From Drosophila pseudoobscura (taxonomy: Eukaryota; Arthropoda; Insecta; Diptera; Drosophilidae): a DNA stretch of 64,000 nt. Positions 35,107-45,219 of the stretch are shown piece by piece. The stretch spans positions 12,710,001 through 12,774,000 of the forward strand of contig NC_046679.1 in NCBI RefSeq assembly GCF_009870125.1. The letters run 5' to 3'. The notes beneath the pieces are model-generated. The model did no database searches and was not told where the DNA came from. It saw nothing but the letters and a program-made list of their open reading frames with translations. Positions within the stretch are counted from its first letter, which is position 1, and each line of letters opens with the position of its first letter. A program made the translations under genes and the position numbers.

Positions 35107-35780
35107 CATTCTTTGTCGTGTCGTGCAATGTTAGCGCCGTCTGGTGGAGAAGAGCCATACTGACTAGTATGTATCGCGTATAAATGTAGAGTTGCGGTCG
35201 CCGCAGCAACTCACAACGTTCCCCCTCATTTTTTTTGTGAAAAAAGCTGTGAAGAGAACACCCATATACAAGTTGCGATTAATTAAAGTACATATGAATA
35301 ACGTTAGAGTAAAGTCGAAGTAAGAAACTAGAAGAAATCCGAGTAATTTCATTTGTTTTGGTTGTGTGCAGTAGTTATGAAGAAAGAGTGCAGTAATAAA
35401 AGTATGCTCGTGTATAGCAATTAAATGTTTTAATACGCTGATCTTTAAAATATTACAGCACCCATCAGCAACCACATGGATGCACTTTCTTCGATAGATT
35501 GGTTTGAGCTACTGAGCTTCTTCAGCAGCATGGTTTGCGATATACCTACATATATAATTATATTAAAGTCGATAATTGTTCGGTTTAATATTGATTTATT
35601 ATGGCGAATAGTATATAAGACGTACATATAGCAGAACAAGAGCGAAAGGTGTGGGAATGCGATATAAATAGCCAGATTTAGCGGTAGAACATAAGATAGA
35701 TTCAAGATTAAACTCGCACTAGCTGTTTGTTTACACTCTTCTCTGTAAGATATCTCGGACTTATTTTACATTTTGTATCA

Positions 35781-38700
35781 CTAATCTAACTTATTCTTTT
35801 TGTCTCCATCATTGATATTTCCTGTTTCTGCAATCATGTTGTCGCCATCATAAATGGTCGTTTCTGCACCGTCCAGACCAATGCAGGCACTGAGTCCACC
35901 TGAAATCCTATTTGGATTTGCACTGCAAAAGGGACAAGGGTCTTGTTCTACTTCTAGTTGTTGCACCTGCCGTGCTCTGATGGCCCTTATCGGAGGCACC
36001 TTATGTTGCTTGTACAGACACTGCAGACGATGAGCTATACAGAGCACGGGCATCAGAAGGAACGCCGCCGTTAATACACCTATCCAATAGCCGTTCTGTA
36101 AAGATGTACAATACAATCGTTCGAATCGTTGAATCGAGCTAAGACAAAATCATGTGGGGACTACTTACTATGGGGTCAACCATGCGATTGCAAACCAATT
36201 CCAGGCCGCGATCGTATATGTAGGTCAGAGGCTTGCAGTACCCGATGCTGGTGGTGGCTTCACGGATTATCATTCTGATATATTCTTTGATCTGTTCCTC
36301 AACCACTGCAGTTAGGTTTTCGCCAAGAGTAGAAAGATATGTCGTTCCTTTATCACGTATAAAATCCTCGGCCGCCACAACTTTTTCTCTCAATATTTTA
36401 AGAGTATCGGCAAAGTTGTAGTTCTCGTATAAAATTATGTAATCAATGTATTTAAGACCTTTAGTCATAAGCCTATAGTCCCTATCAAGACCAAAATGGT
36501 AGGCGGCCTTAATTGCCTTGAGACTAAGATACGCGTTCTCGAAAGCGACAGAGGCTGCTCGGTAGTTATTCCACGACAGCGACTGTGATAGAGATTGGAG
36601 GTTCTCCATAAGCTGGTCAACATTCAATGAGTTGAGATTTTCGCAAATTATATCGAACCACAAGTCGCTGTGATACAAGCCCATTTCAGCATCCTCCATT
36701 TTTCGTAAAATTACGTCTCGTTCAAACGGCGTCAGTATAAATTCCTTTGATAGATCTAGACTTTTCTCCTTACTCTTTACTGTTTTCGATAATAATTTCA
36801 CTTGAAGAAAATCTTCTATGTCAAAGATTCTATTTTCTCGCAGGTATGTAAACAAATACATCTCGCCCTGGCACGCCTTGATAACACTCGATACTCTGAC
36901 TGGCTTGCTTGATTTATTAGCTGGTAAATCCTGTTTGCGGGGAGAAAACATCGTCCGGAGATCGATCTCTGGGTCTAGCTGTTTGAGAAGCGCACTAGAC
37001 TTCATTTCCCTGAGTGGTGCGCATGCGCCTTTGTAAGCCACACCACCAATCACAAAATAAAACAGCACCACTATCAGCATGACGGATAGCGCACAAAATA
37101 TCAAAATCATGGCTCTGCCAGGAGAATGTGTTCTTAGTTATGGTAGGTCGTTTAGGTAGTTTATAGTTTCAGAGCACTCACAGTATCATCATGTACGCTG
37201 CGATCCTTTTGGTGAAGTATTCATTGCTCGCTCCGGTGGGACGTGGTGCTAGACAGCCAACAATCAAAGCCAAAATCACGATCGACAGAATCTAACAAGG
37301 AGTTTCGAGATTAGATTAGATTAGATCAGATTAGAGGAGCCATGTGCAGATTTACCATTCACCATTGATTTAGGTACTCACCCCAAGGAGGCTTACAGCA
37401 ATATACTGAACGACGTACTGACGTGTTTCATTAAATTTGTCGTAAAGATCCTCGAACGCCCTGCTCGCCCGCATGGTGCTAAGATGAATGTCGCTGATGA
37501 CCACGTCAATTATTTCTTCTATTCTCCTCCCCTCTTTGGCAAACAGCTTCCTTCCCTTGCGTATGTCTCGAATTATCGGTGGTGAGACTCGTGCCATCTC
37601 GTCTTTAATCTTTCTACTGATATTTCTGAGTCTAGCCATCGGCAACTCCCATACTGGCTTGACCAAGGATGTCTCTAGATCAGTCAACTCTTTTTGCATT
37701 TTCGGCGGAAGAGGCAACTAACATAGATAGAGAGTATTTACAAAGATGCTGTGAAGTTGGCATTGGTATGTATTCACCTCATCCAAGTGGATGCATCTGG
37801 ATGCGTCCATAAACTCAACTTCGTTAGTGTGCAGAAATTTGAGGCAATCCGTACTGCCACAAAGCACTATCGCCGCATCGTTAATGTCCCGCTTCACTCC
37901 CCGGAGAGCTGAAAACAAAATGCATTAAGTAGTAGTGAACATAACCAAAATAAAACTTATTTTTTACCATTTCTTAGCTTATTGGATACCCACTTTATGC
38001 TTGTTTGAAAGTATCGGCACCATTCCAATTGTGTTTCTGCTTCTGGAAGATTGCGAAAAATCCAACGTATCCTTGCGACGGCATTACCGTCCGCGACTTC
38101 GTTCAAGTCCTTGAACAAATGTTTTGGGGCCTCTGTGGTGGGGGAGGTATAATGAAAATATAAGAATAGAGAGAAGAGAGAAGAGAAGAGGTCAATTGAA
38201 ATATGCCATACCCACGATAGTAGTGATCAGATGAGTTTCCATCTCCTCATAGTTTTTCACAAACAAATGATGAATATGATCGCTGACATCCTTCAGGAAG
38301 TTGCAAGTATCCACGCTACCCATTTCAACGGCAATTTTAGTGTTGACTAGGCCGCGTTCTAGCATACCATTTGAGAGAAAAGCCAAGCCCATACTACCAC
38401 TGTGAACAAAGAAAGAAAGAAAGGAATAGAAGGGCCAAAGAATGGAAGAATGCTTTCGCATTCGGGAGAAATTGGACCCGTAACCTACGCGATAAATGGA
38501 AGGATCAGAAGCATGCAGAAGCTCAAACAAATACGTCTCCTTGTTACACCCGTTTGGCAAGCTGGACATCCCAGCTTACAACGATGGCAGCAGAAGCAGA
38601 AATATATGACACTGAAATAAAGCATTGATGAATAAAGATTTAATGGTTCCTGGGTTCCTGGGTTCCTGAAGACAGCTTGTTGTACTCACCCTGCAAAGGG

Positions 38701-39307
38701 TGCCAGGACAATGACAGCAACCAGTAAAAGTACAAATAGCCACATAAGCCAGAATGCGTTCAACCAATGCGCCCAATCGTCCAGCACAACTTTCGGTCCC
38801 AACCTCATGTTGTCCTTACCCACGTTCGCTATGTATCCTGGATCACATATTTGATGACGTTCAATATTAGCCCTAACTCATCAAATCAGAGGCGGCCGTC
38901 GGGACACACTTACCTCTTGGTACGGTCGGATCAAGGGGAAACATTTTGTCAAAAAAGGTTCGCGAAACTTTGAAAACAACATCCACCCACATATGTGAGA
39001 CATTCTCTCTATGGGAGTAATTCGACAGTGGCTTGAACTTTGTGTATTCAACTGGGGTGAAGTGAATTGCGCCCACTTTCTCGTGATCTGTGCCGTGTCC
39101 GGAATATCCTTTGCGCCAATACGAGAAAGGGGGATCATCTCGTGAGCTTGGACTGGCGGAACTCTCAACAGCCCTTGTGACCAGCACAATCAGAAATATT
39201 GCCGCACAAAGACTGGCTATTGTCAAAGTCCTCTCCATTTTTACCTCTCTTCGCTTTCTGGTTTTAATCATTGACTGCTTAGATTCCATAGTTGCACATT
39301 CAGACAT
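35781..39307 (-). CDS. Prominin-like five-span membrane protein, copy C (10 exons)
   Basis: Encodes the same 951-residue protein as copy B; I saw no coding difference. Exons: 38914-39307, 38690-38837, 38489-38611, 38212-38399, 37968-38132, 37778-37908, 37382-37717, 37182-37291, 36169-37114 and 35781-36095. Because the duplicated unit includes about 540 nt of upstream and 1.9 kb of downstream DNA, this copy should have its own promoter and 3' end. It is either a very young gene duplicate or an assembly artefact; sequence alone cannot decide. Confidence 0.82.
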
Positions 39308-39849
39308 TGTACTCCCGACCGCCATTTTGAAATCAACAGCAGATCAAACTTTTGTATACTAAAGACTTAAAGCTAAGTAGAGATGGGAGAGCCGTCAAGT
39401 GAATCAATCGATGCAAAGATACAAAGGAAGGGTTCATGCTCATACGTAACACTCACCCCGTTTATAGAAATAGCATCCCCGGATATAATTAAATAAATTT
39501 AAATTGACCACAAATTTCGAACTGGTATTCAAGTTTCAGGGTGTTTCGTTTCTGTTTTATTTGAATCAAAACTTAGAGTAAAGGCCAACAATAAAGTAAG
39601 AAACTACTTAAATCTCACATATTGCTATGCTTGCTTCTCTTCTCATGCCAGCTTATTTCAATTTGTGTGTTAGTATACGAACCTATGAGCCGTCCAGCGC
39701 AAGTTTCAAGAATATACTACATATATGTATGTACATATGTTGTTGAACGTTTTCAAATTAGAAGAAGGTGTTCATATAGTAAGCCTTACATATTTAAATC
39801 GTTTAAAACTAGCTTATTTGGCTAATGCAAGTGCTATAATTATGATTTC

Positions 39850-40412
39850 GCTAATAAATGTCAGGATATTGAGTGTAAAGGAAAGAGTGTCTATTTGGAT
39901 AGTCCATAACAGCTCTAGAGTAACAGCTCTTAAGGAAACACTGACAAATTTCGAGATCAATATAAAAATGCCAATACATTTATGTTATTATGATCTGATT
40001 CCAAAGAAGACATTAATGTTCAAAAAACGTACTGGTACTGGTACTGGTTTTTCTTATGAAAAGACACACACAATTGCAAAAATTCTTTTAAATTGGGAGG
40101 ATCATAAGTACCACAGCTGGCTTTTGTTATATTTATCCAGTTATTAAACTGATTTGGTCCCTAACCGGGTTACATTGGCAAGCCAGTTAGTCATAGATGG
40201 CTATTCCAGTTCAGTTGGAATTTGGTTTGTGGCACCCCCTTAAAACTTGGTTCACTCTTTTCAGTTTTTTGAAACAATGACAAGAGCATTGACAAGCTGT
40301 GACTATATGGAGAAAACTCAGCATTTCCAAAATTTCTAGCTTCACTATAGAAAAACATTACCAGAAAAATATATATATCTATCTACCGATCGTAGCTTGA
40401 TAACACCAAATC
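39850..40412. other. Right flank of the duplication
   Basis: AT-rich DNA between the end of the duplicated unit and the small plus-strand gene. An open frame of 140 codons (39725-40147) starts inside the duplicated unit and runs out of it, so it is a chance product of the junction. It contains short ACTGGT and GTACTGGTACTGG repeats near 40030. No promoter motif for the next gene was recognised. Confidence 0.5.
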
Positions 40413-40898
40413 ATGTACAAAATTAATACGGCACCCAGCAAGATCGCTGCTAAAACGCGTTGCGGTCTGGCTCATAGTCTCGATAAATTCGACGGGATCA
40501 AGGAGAGCAGCAAGAAGAACGGGGGTATCGATCTAAACACGACCACGGAGCACAACAATATTCCACGTCCAGTATTTAAAAAGCGTATCTCGAAACGTAC
40601 TAAACCCAGCAAGAAAAACGAGAATGGAGGGATATCATCGCAGAATGAGGAACTCGTAAACTATATAAATGACTCATGGAACATGTTAGTGGAACCAAAT
40701 CCCACTGATGCGACCACAACAGCCGACCAGGCAATTGGTTCTGAGGAAGGCACATTGGCCAATACACAGGCTGCCACCTCTTCATTGGCGACTGTCTGGA
40801 TAGAGCCCCCTAGCCCAGACTTGGTAGACTTTAAGCCCTTCGATCTGGAATCCTGGTGGAGTCGCCGCTTGTTCGAAAACATAACCAAAGACCTATAA
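40413..40898 (+). CDS. Small intronless gene of unknown function (161 aa)
   Basis: A single open frame with good Drosophila codon use and an ATG in fair context (AAATCATG). The N-terminal half is basic and Lys/Ser/Asn-rich (for example KKRISKRTKPSKKNE). The middle is acidic and Thr/Ala-rich. The end is a compact aromatic and acidic block, PPSPDLVDFKPFDLESWW, followed by RRLFENITKDL. No signal peptide or membrane span is visible. Short, basic, intronless genes in flies are often testis-expressed, but that is only inference. I do not recognise the family. It is transcribed away from the prominin array, and an adjacent region holds transposon debris, so a moved gene is possible. Confidence 0.65.
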   Translation: MYKINTAPSKIAAKTRCGLAHSLDKFDGIKESSKKNGGIDLNTTTEHNNIPRPVFKKRISKRTKPSKKNENGGISSQNEELVNYINDSWNMLVEPNPTDATTTADQAIGSEEGTLANTQAATSSLATVWIEPPSPDLVDFKPFDLESWWSRRLFENITKDL

Positions 40899-41239
40899 GA
40901 GACCTCCAAGAGTTTCTTAAGTTGAAGTTTAGTTAAGTTGTACGAGTATGTCAGATAATAACAGCAATAAGTAAACTGAATGTTCTTTCCGTATCAATTA
41001 ATTCAAATTCAACGTGTTTTTGCTCTATTGCAAAGAGATTATAAGCAGGTTAAGCAAGGGGAGAAGCTTAATCCTACAGTTATTACTAACTTACTAATTA
41101 GAGGTCCAGAACTTTAGGACAACTACATAGGTAGTACATCCAGGAATCAAATTTCGAATTTATTTTTTTTCGTGCTATGATCGTCCGGTCAACAATCGGC
41201 TTACTATTAGCTTTTTCGTGATACATTCGGGTTGAAGAA
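40899..41239. other. Spacer downstream of the small gene
   Basis: AT-rich, with one TACGAGTA copy at 40941. It probably includes the 3' UTR of the 161-residue gene. Nothing else is seen. Confidence 0.4.
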
Positions 41240-41620
41240 TATTAACTAAGATTGAAAATCATCTTTAATCTTAAGAGAATATTTGAAATAAAGATCTATT
41301 GACGGATTTAGTATCCCAATGGTCTTGTTTTTTGTATCGACGGTTGTACTTATATGTTCACTGAAAATAATCTTTTTATCTAGATTGATTGGCAGAGACG
41401 ATAGACTGCGCTTTTTGTGAAAAAGAGGGAGCCTTGAGAGAGTGTTGAAGGTTATTTTGGATTTCATTAGAAGAACCAGAGCGGAATAGTGAACGTGTCA
41501 TCAGCGAACATAGGGATCAGCGTAACCCAGTGAAAACCGAGAACGACAGTTCATGTAAGCATTATTTAGGATGGGTCTAGGAACTGATCCTTGTGGTTGT
41601 GTCATTAGTGCCATTTAAGG
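41240..41620 (-). mobile_element. Decayed non-LTR reverse transcriptase fragment
   Basis: On the minus strand GSVPRPIL (about 41555-41590) matches the QGSxLGPxLF block of jockey-clade reverse transcriptases. MFADDTFTI (41483-41512) is the catalytic FADD motif. Farther on, 41246-41410 reads NLDKKIIFSEHISTTV and LNPSIDLYFKYSLKIK, matching the post-catalytic 'LDKRLTFSKHI...L' region. The pieces lie in different frames with stops, so this is a relic. Whether it belongs to the same family as the fragment in copy A is not known. Confidence 0.7.
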
Positions 41621-44449
41621 AGACACAAAAGTACCTGTCGGATAAGAAATTTTTTATTTTTGTAATATTAAATTGTTATATTTTTTTTGTTGAACAATAA
41701 CTACGAATGAAAATACAGAAGAAACTCGCATATCTACAGGCAGTTCTTGCACAAACTTGCAAATACACCGCAGATAAAAGAGAAGCATCAGCATTGTTTG
41801 ATTTACAAAATTTGGATTGCTTTCGTCAAAGCGAAAATCAGCTGTTTTCGGGCCGAGTCTGCCCATGTGAACGCCTATTTTGCGTCAGTGCGTCTATTAC
41901 GATATCGATAGGAAATGCGTGTTAGTGTAAAAAGTCTATATCGCAATTTGAACAATGTAACATACTTTGGTGGAGATTCATTCACATTTATTTAACAGGT
42001 ACTGAAGAGGAAGGAGAGGACAATTGTTCTGCTCTTTGAGTTGGCCATACCTTGCGAATAATTCGACCATGTACAGGGACATAAAGGGGGGCAGGCCTGG
42101 TTGCGCAGCTCCTCAGAACGCTGGCGTCGCTGCTGCCGTCGCGTCGTTGACTAAACTCGACTGTTGTGGCGGCTCTGCCGTCGCTGGTGGCATTAGTTTT
42201 GGACACTCCGAGAGGCACGTCAGGGCCAAGCGCGCGCGCTTCTCGTGTCGATTCTGTCTGTCTGTCTCTATGTGTGCGTGTGTGTGTGTGTGCGTGCGTG
42301 CGTGCGGAAAAGCCAGCGCCAGAGCCAATAGCACTATTGGCATTTTCTAATTCTATGGCAAATATCGTGCCGTAATCGGCGTAGCATTGTGCAAAATACG
42401 AAAATCCCACAAGCATTCTCTACTCTAAAAAGTGAAAAAAAATAAAATAAATAAATCAAGTGAAAGTGCCGCCCCCTCCTCCCTCCATCCGGCAGCAACA
42501 ACGTTAGCAACAAAATCAAAAAACCGCGTGGGCTGCAGGGCAGCAGCTGCCATTTCTGCTCTTGAAAGTTAGTTCGACGCTTGACGCTGAATGTTTTATT
42601 TCTATTTCCATTTCCATTTTACTTTCATTCTGGGCTCTAGCCTTCCATCTCTCTTTTCCATTCCGTTTGCCCGACTTGGGGCCTGTCCGTCCTGGCGGTC
42701 GTAGGCCAAAAGGCGGCGTGGGCGGCTGGTTTATACTTGAGACGTAATTTTTATGGCAAAGGCAGGCGCTCAAGAAGTTTGGCGATATGTCCCCCCAATC
42801 CCCCAGTCTCCAATCACAGCCTTTGCTGATTGTTGATTGCTGATGTGTGTACGAAGTGGAAAAGCTATTGTGTTTTCCAACGGATGAATGTATTGTGGGT
42901 GGAAGTGCTGCTACCGTTTGAATCGCTTAAATGTCACACTTCCTCGAGCCAGGGCTACACGTATGTACTGTCGGTCAGTGTATTACTCATACGCCGCGTG
43001 GGCCTGGGCCAGCCCAGCCCCACATACGCGTAGATACAGCTTATGGGAATGAAATCATACCAACTATAACAGTTAGGCCACAATAACAGTTAAGCCAGCG
43101 TGTCTGTGTCTGTGTCTGTGTCTGCGTCTGTGTTTCTGTCTATGATGAAAATTGTGAAATGCGTGCCAGGACAAAGGCGAAAGCGAATGAAATGAAACGG
43201 TCCACCGGCCATAAAATGGAAAAAAAAAAACACAAGGGAAGAGGTCCGAAACAAAACTGTGGGACTGCGGCTAATGTCCAAATTGACCCACGTCCAGAGT
43301 CACGCGAAGTGGCAACAACACCGAATAGAATATCAAGGTGAACGGATGTCATGGCAGGCAGGAGCAAAAGTTCCATCTAGTGGAGAGGTTTTTCGAACAG
43401 CGCGACAACTTCTATATATTAGGGATATATTCGCATTGAGTTTAGTGGGAAAAACGATGTAAATTTAAAAGTAATAAAATGGCACCGACAACAATGCAAT
43501 TAAAATGTGTAGCATAAATGATTCCACCCGCAACACACACAAGCAAAAAGGTTACACAGTCACTGGGGCGACAGCGCTGACGCCTACGCCAGCGTCGACG
43601 TAGCCGTTGCCGTTGCCGTTGCCGTTCACGCTGGCAGTGACAGTGGCGTCGACAGCGATGTTCTCTCGATTTCCGACGCGCGCTCACGTCCGCTCTCGCT
43701 CTCACTCTCGCTCTCGCTCTCGCTCTTGTTCTTAAACTAACCTACATCAACAGCTGTTGGGAGAGCCACCCACTCGCCGATTCACCCACGAAAACATAAC
43801 GAATCTGTGTGATTTTAGTGCTAATGTTGTTGCTTTTTTTTGTTCAGTGATCCAATGAGCGGCCAATTAAATGACAGAAATTGTGTGAGGGGAAACCGCC
43901 AGGGAGCGCAGTGAACTACAATTTAAAACCAATGAACACCAGAGCGGCGCCTCTCTCTCACTTTTTTCTGACTGTGAAACAGCTGTTTCGCCCTTACCTA
44001 GCTAGCTAGCCAGCCTGTCATCCGTCTCTCATTTGCGCCCTCTCTATGTCGCCTGGCCTCTCTGCGCCGAAGCGTGTGTACATAACCTCAATATCCGAAT
44101 TGCGCTGCTTCTCTCTATGTTGCGGTAGGTAGGCAGAGCACGACGCTGCCACTGCCGCTACCGCTGCCGCTGCCGCTGCCGCTGCCGCTGTCAACGCCGG
44201 CTGCAATCTGCCCCTCTCTGTCGCACACCCAACACAACACCCACATACATATATACGGTTGAAGTGCAACGCGAGGAACCAGAACCAGAACCAGGACCAT
44301 CCGAAGCAGTAGCAGAATCAGAAGCACGACGCACTCGTTGATGCCGTTGCAGCTGCTGCTGCGACGCGAACGCCAACGCCGACGCCAAGGACGATAGCAG
44401 CAGCAGCAACAATCAGCAACATCAGCGCCCTGTGTGCACGGACAATAAT
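41621..44449. other. Upstream region of the TipE-family gene
   Basis: It holds a DRE (TATCGATA, 41903-41910), a GT/GC microsatellite (42270-42305), a GTGTCT repeat (43100-43140), a CTCTCGCT/GAGA run (43690-43727) and GCCGTT and GCCGCT triplet runs (43602-43625, 44150-44192). GAGA tracts and triplet repeats of this kind are usual in long 5' UTRs and promoters of fly neural genes. The DRE may belong to a separate start site. No coding exon was recognised. Confidence 0.5.
43690..43730. repeat. CTCTCGCT repeat (GAGA-type)
   Basis: Alternating CTCTCGCT and CTCACT units, about five in a row. Read on the minus strand it is a cluster of GAGAG sites, possible binding sites for Trl/GAGA factor, about 720 nt upstream of the start codon at 44450. 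Confidence 0.6.
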
Positions 44450-45219
44450 ATGAGGAGTGGCAGTTCGGAATTACTACTCGAGCAGCAACAACAAGAGCTA
44501 CGGTTACGTAAAATCCGAGAACTGGCTCCAAAAAAGAAAAATGGCAATCGGCGCTTTCGCTCGTGGCGGGAACGTGCGCGTTTCTACGGCACCTCGACTC
44601 TGGCCTTCTTCTCGGTGACCGCCGGTGCTTCGCTGCTCTTCCTGGTGCCGCTCTACGTGGACCCGGCCATCTCCACGCTGAGCCACGATTTCATCGAGAA
44701 TCCCACGCTCTGCACGACCACGCGTCGCGAGGATCTGGTGGGCATCTTCAACTGCTCCTGGAGCTCCTGCCGCGAGGGCTGCACCTCTGACCTCTACCGC
44801 TGCGTGCATATCTACGTGACGTTCATCGAGCAGAACATTACCATTCCGGAGAACATGACCGACTTTAGCAACTACACGGCCGACTGGGAGCAGTCCGGGG
44901 AGGCCACGCTGCTAGTGAACATTAAGGGCTGCGGCTACCCGCCCACGGTCACGTGCAAGACCTTCAACGACTACTACGGCGCCGACGGCGCCATCTATCC
45001 GTGCTACTACTCGCGGAAGAACAAGACCGTAGTGCTCACGTCCTACAGTCACGACGATCAGGTGGCCGTGATCATCAATTTTTTCGCGGTGCCCTTTGTG
45101 ATAACGGTCATCTCATCCATCGCCTTGTGCATCATGCACTGCGACTGCCGCTGCAAAAAGGACCGCAGCCATCGACGCAATCGTCCGCAGTGCCGAAGGC
45201 CGCGCATTGAGAATCTCAG
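44450..45219 (+). CDS. Teh1: TipE-family sodium-channel auxiliary subunit, main coding exon (partial)
   Basis: TipE and its homologs TEH1-4 are two-span proteins that raise current through the Para voltage-gated sodium channel. From ATG 44450 the exon encodes 256 residues. These are a charged cytoplasmic N terminus with a Gln run, span 1 (about 47-70, TSTLAFFSVTAGASLLFLVP), a Cys-rich extracellular domain with NIT, NMT, NYT and NKT sequons and paired Cys (CSWSSCREGC), span 2 (about 206-229), then a basic Cys-rich tail (CDCRCKK). The exon ends CTCAG|GTGAGT in phase 2, so at least one more exon lies to the right. I name it Teh1 because that homolog is, as I recall, on the same chromosome arm as Fas1; another TEH is possible. 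An upstream in-frame GTG is not needed as a start. Confidence 0.85.

Larger units (their letters stand above)
33904..39849. repeat. Tandem duplication, second unit (5946 bp)
   Basis: Second copy of the unit at 27958-33903, in direct orientation with no spacer. Similarity ends after TATGATTTCG; the flank then reads CTAATAAATG rather than GATCGAGTC. No target-site duplication or transposon end is seen at the junction, which fits unequal crossing-over or replication slippage. Confidence 0.95.

Noticed and set aside
39725..40147. 140-codon plus-strand frame across the duplication edge
   Set aside because: It begins inside the duplicated unit and continues in unrelated flank; the first unit's version ends elsewhere. 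Chance fusion.
41988..42416. 142-codon minus-strand frame rich in Thr, His and Arg
   Set aside because: Driven by the GT/GC microsatellite at 42270-42305.
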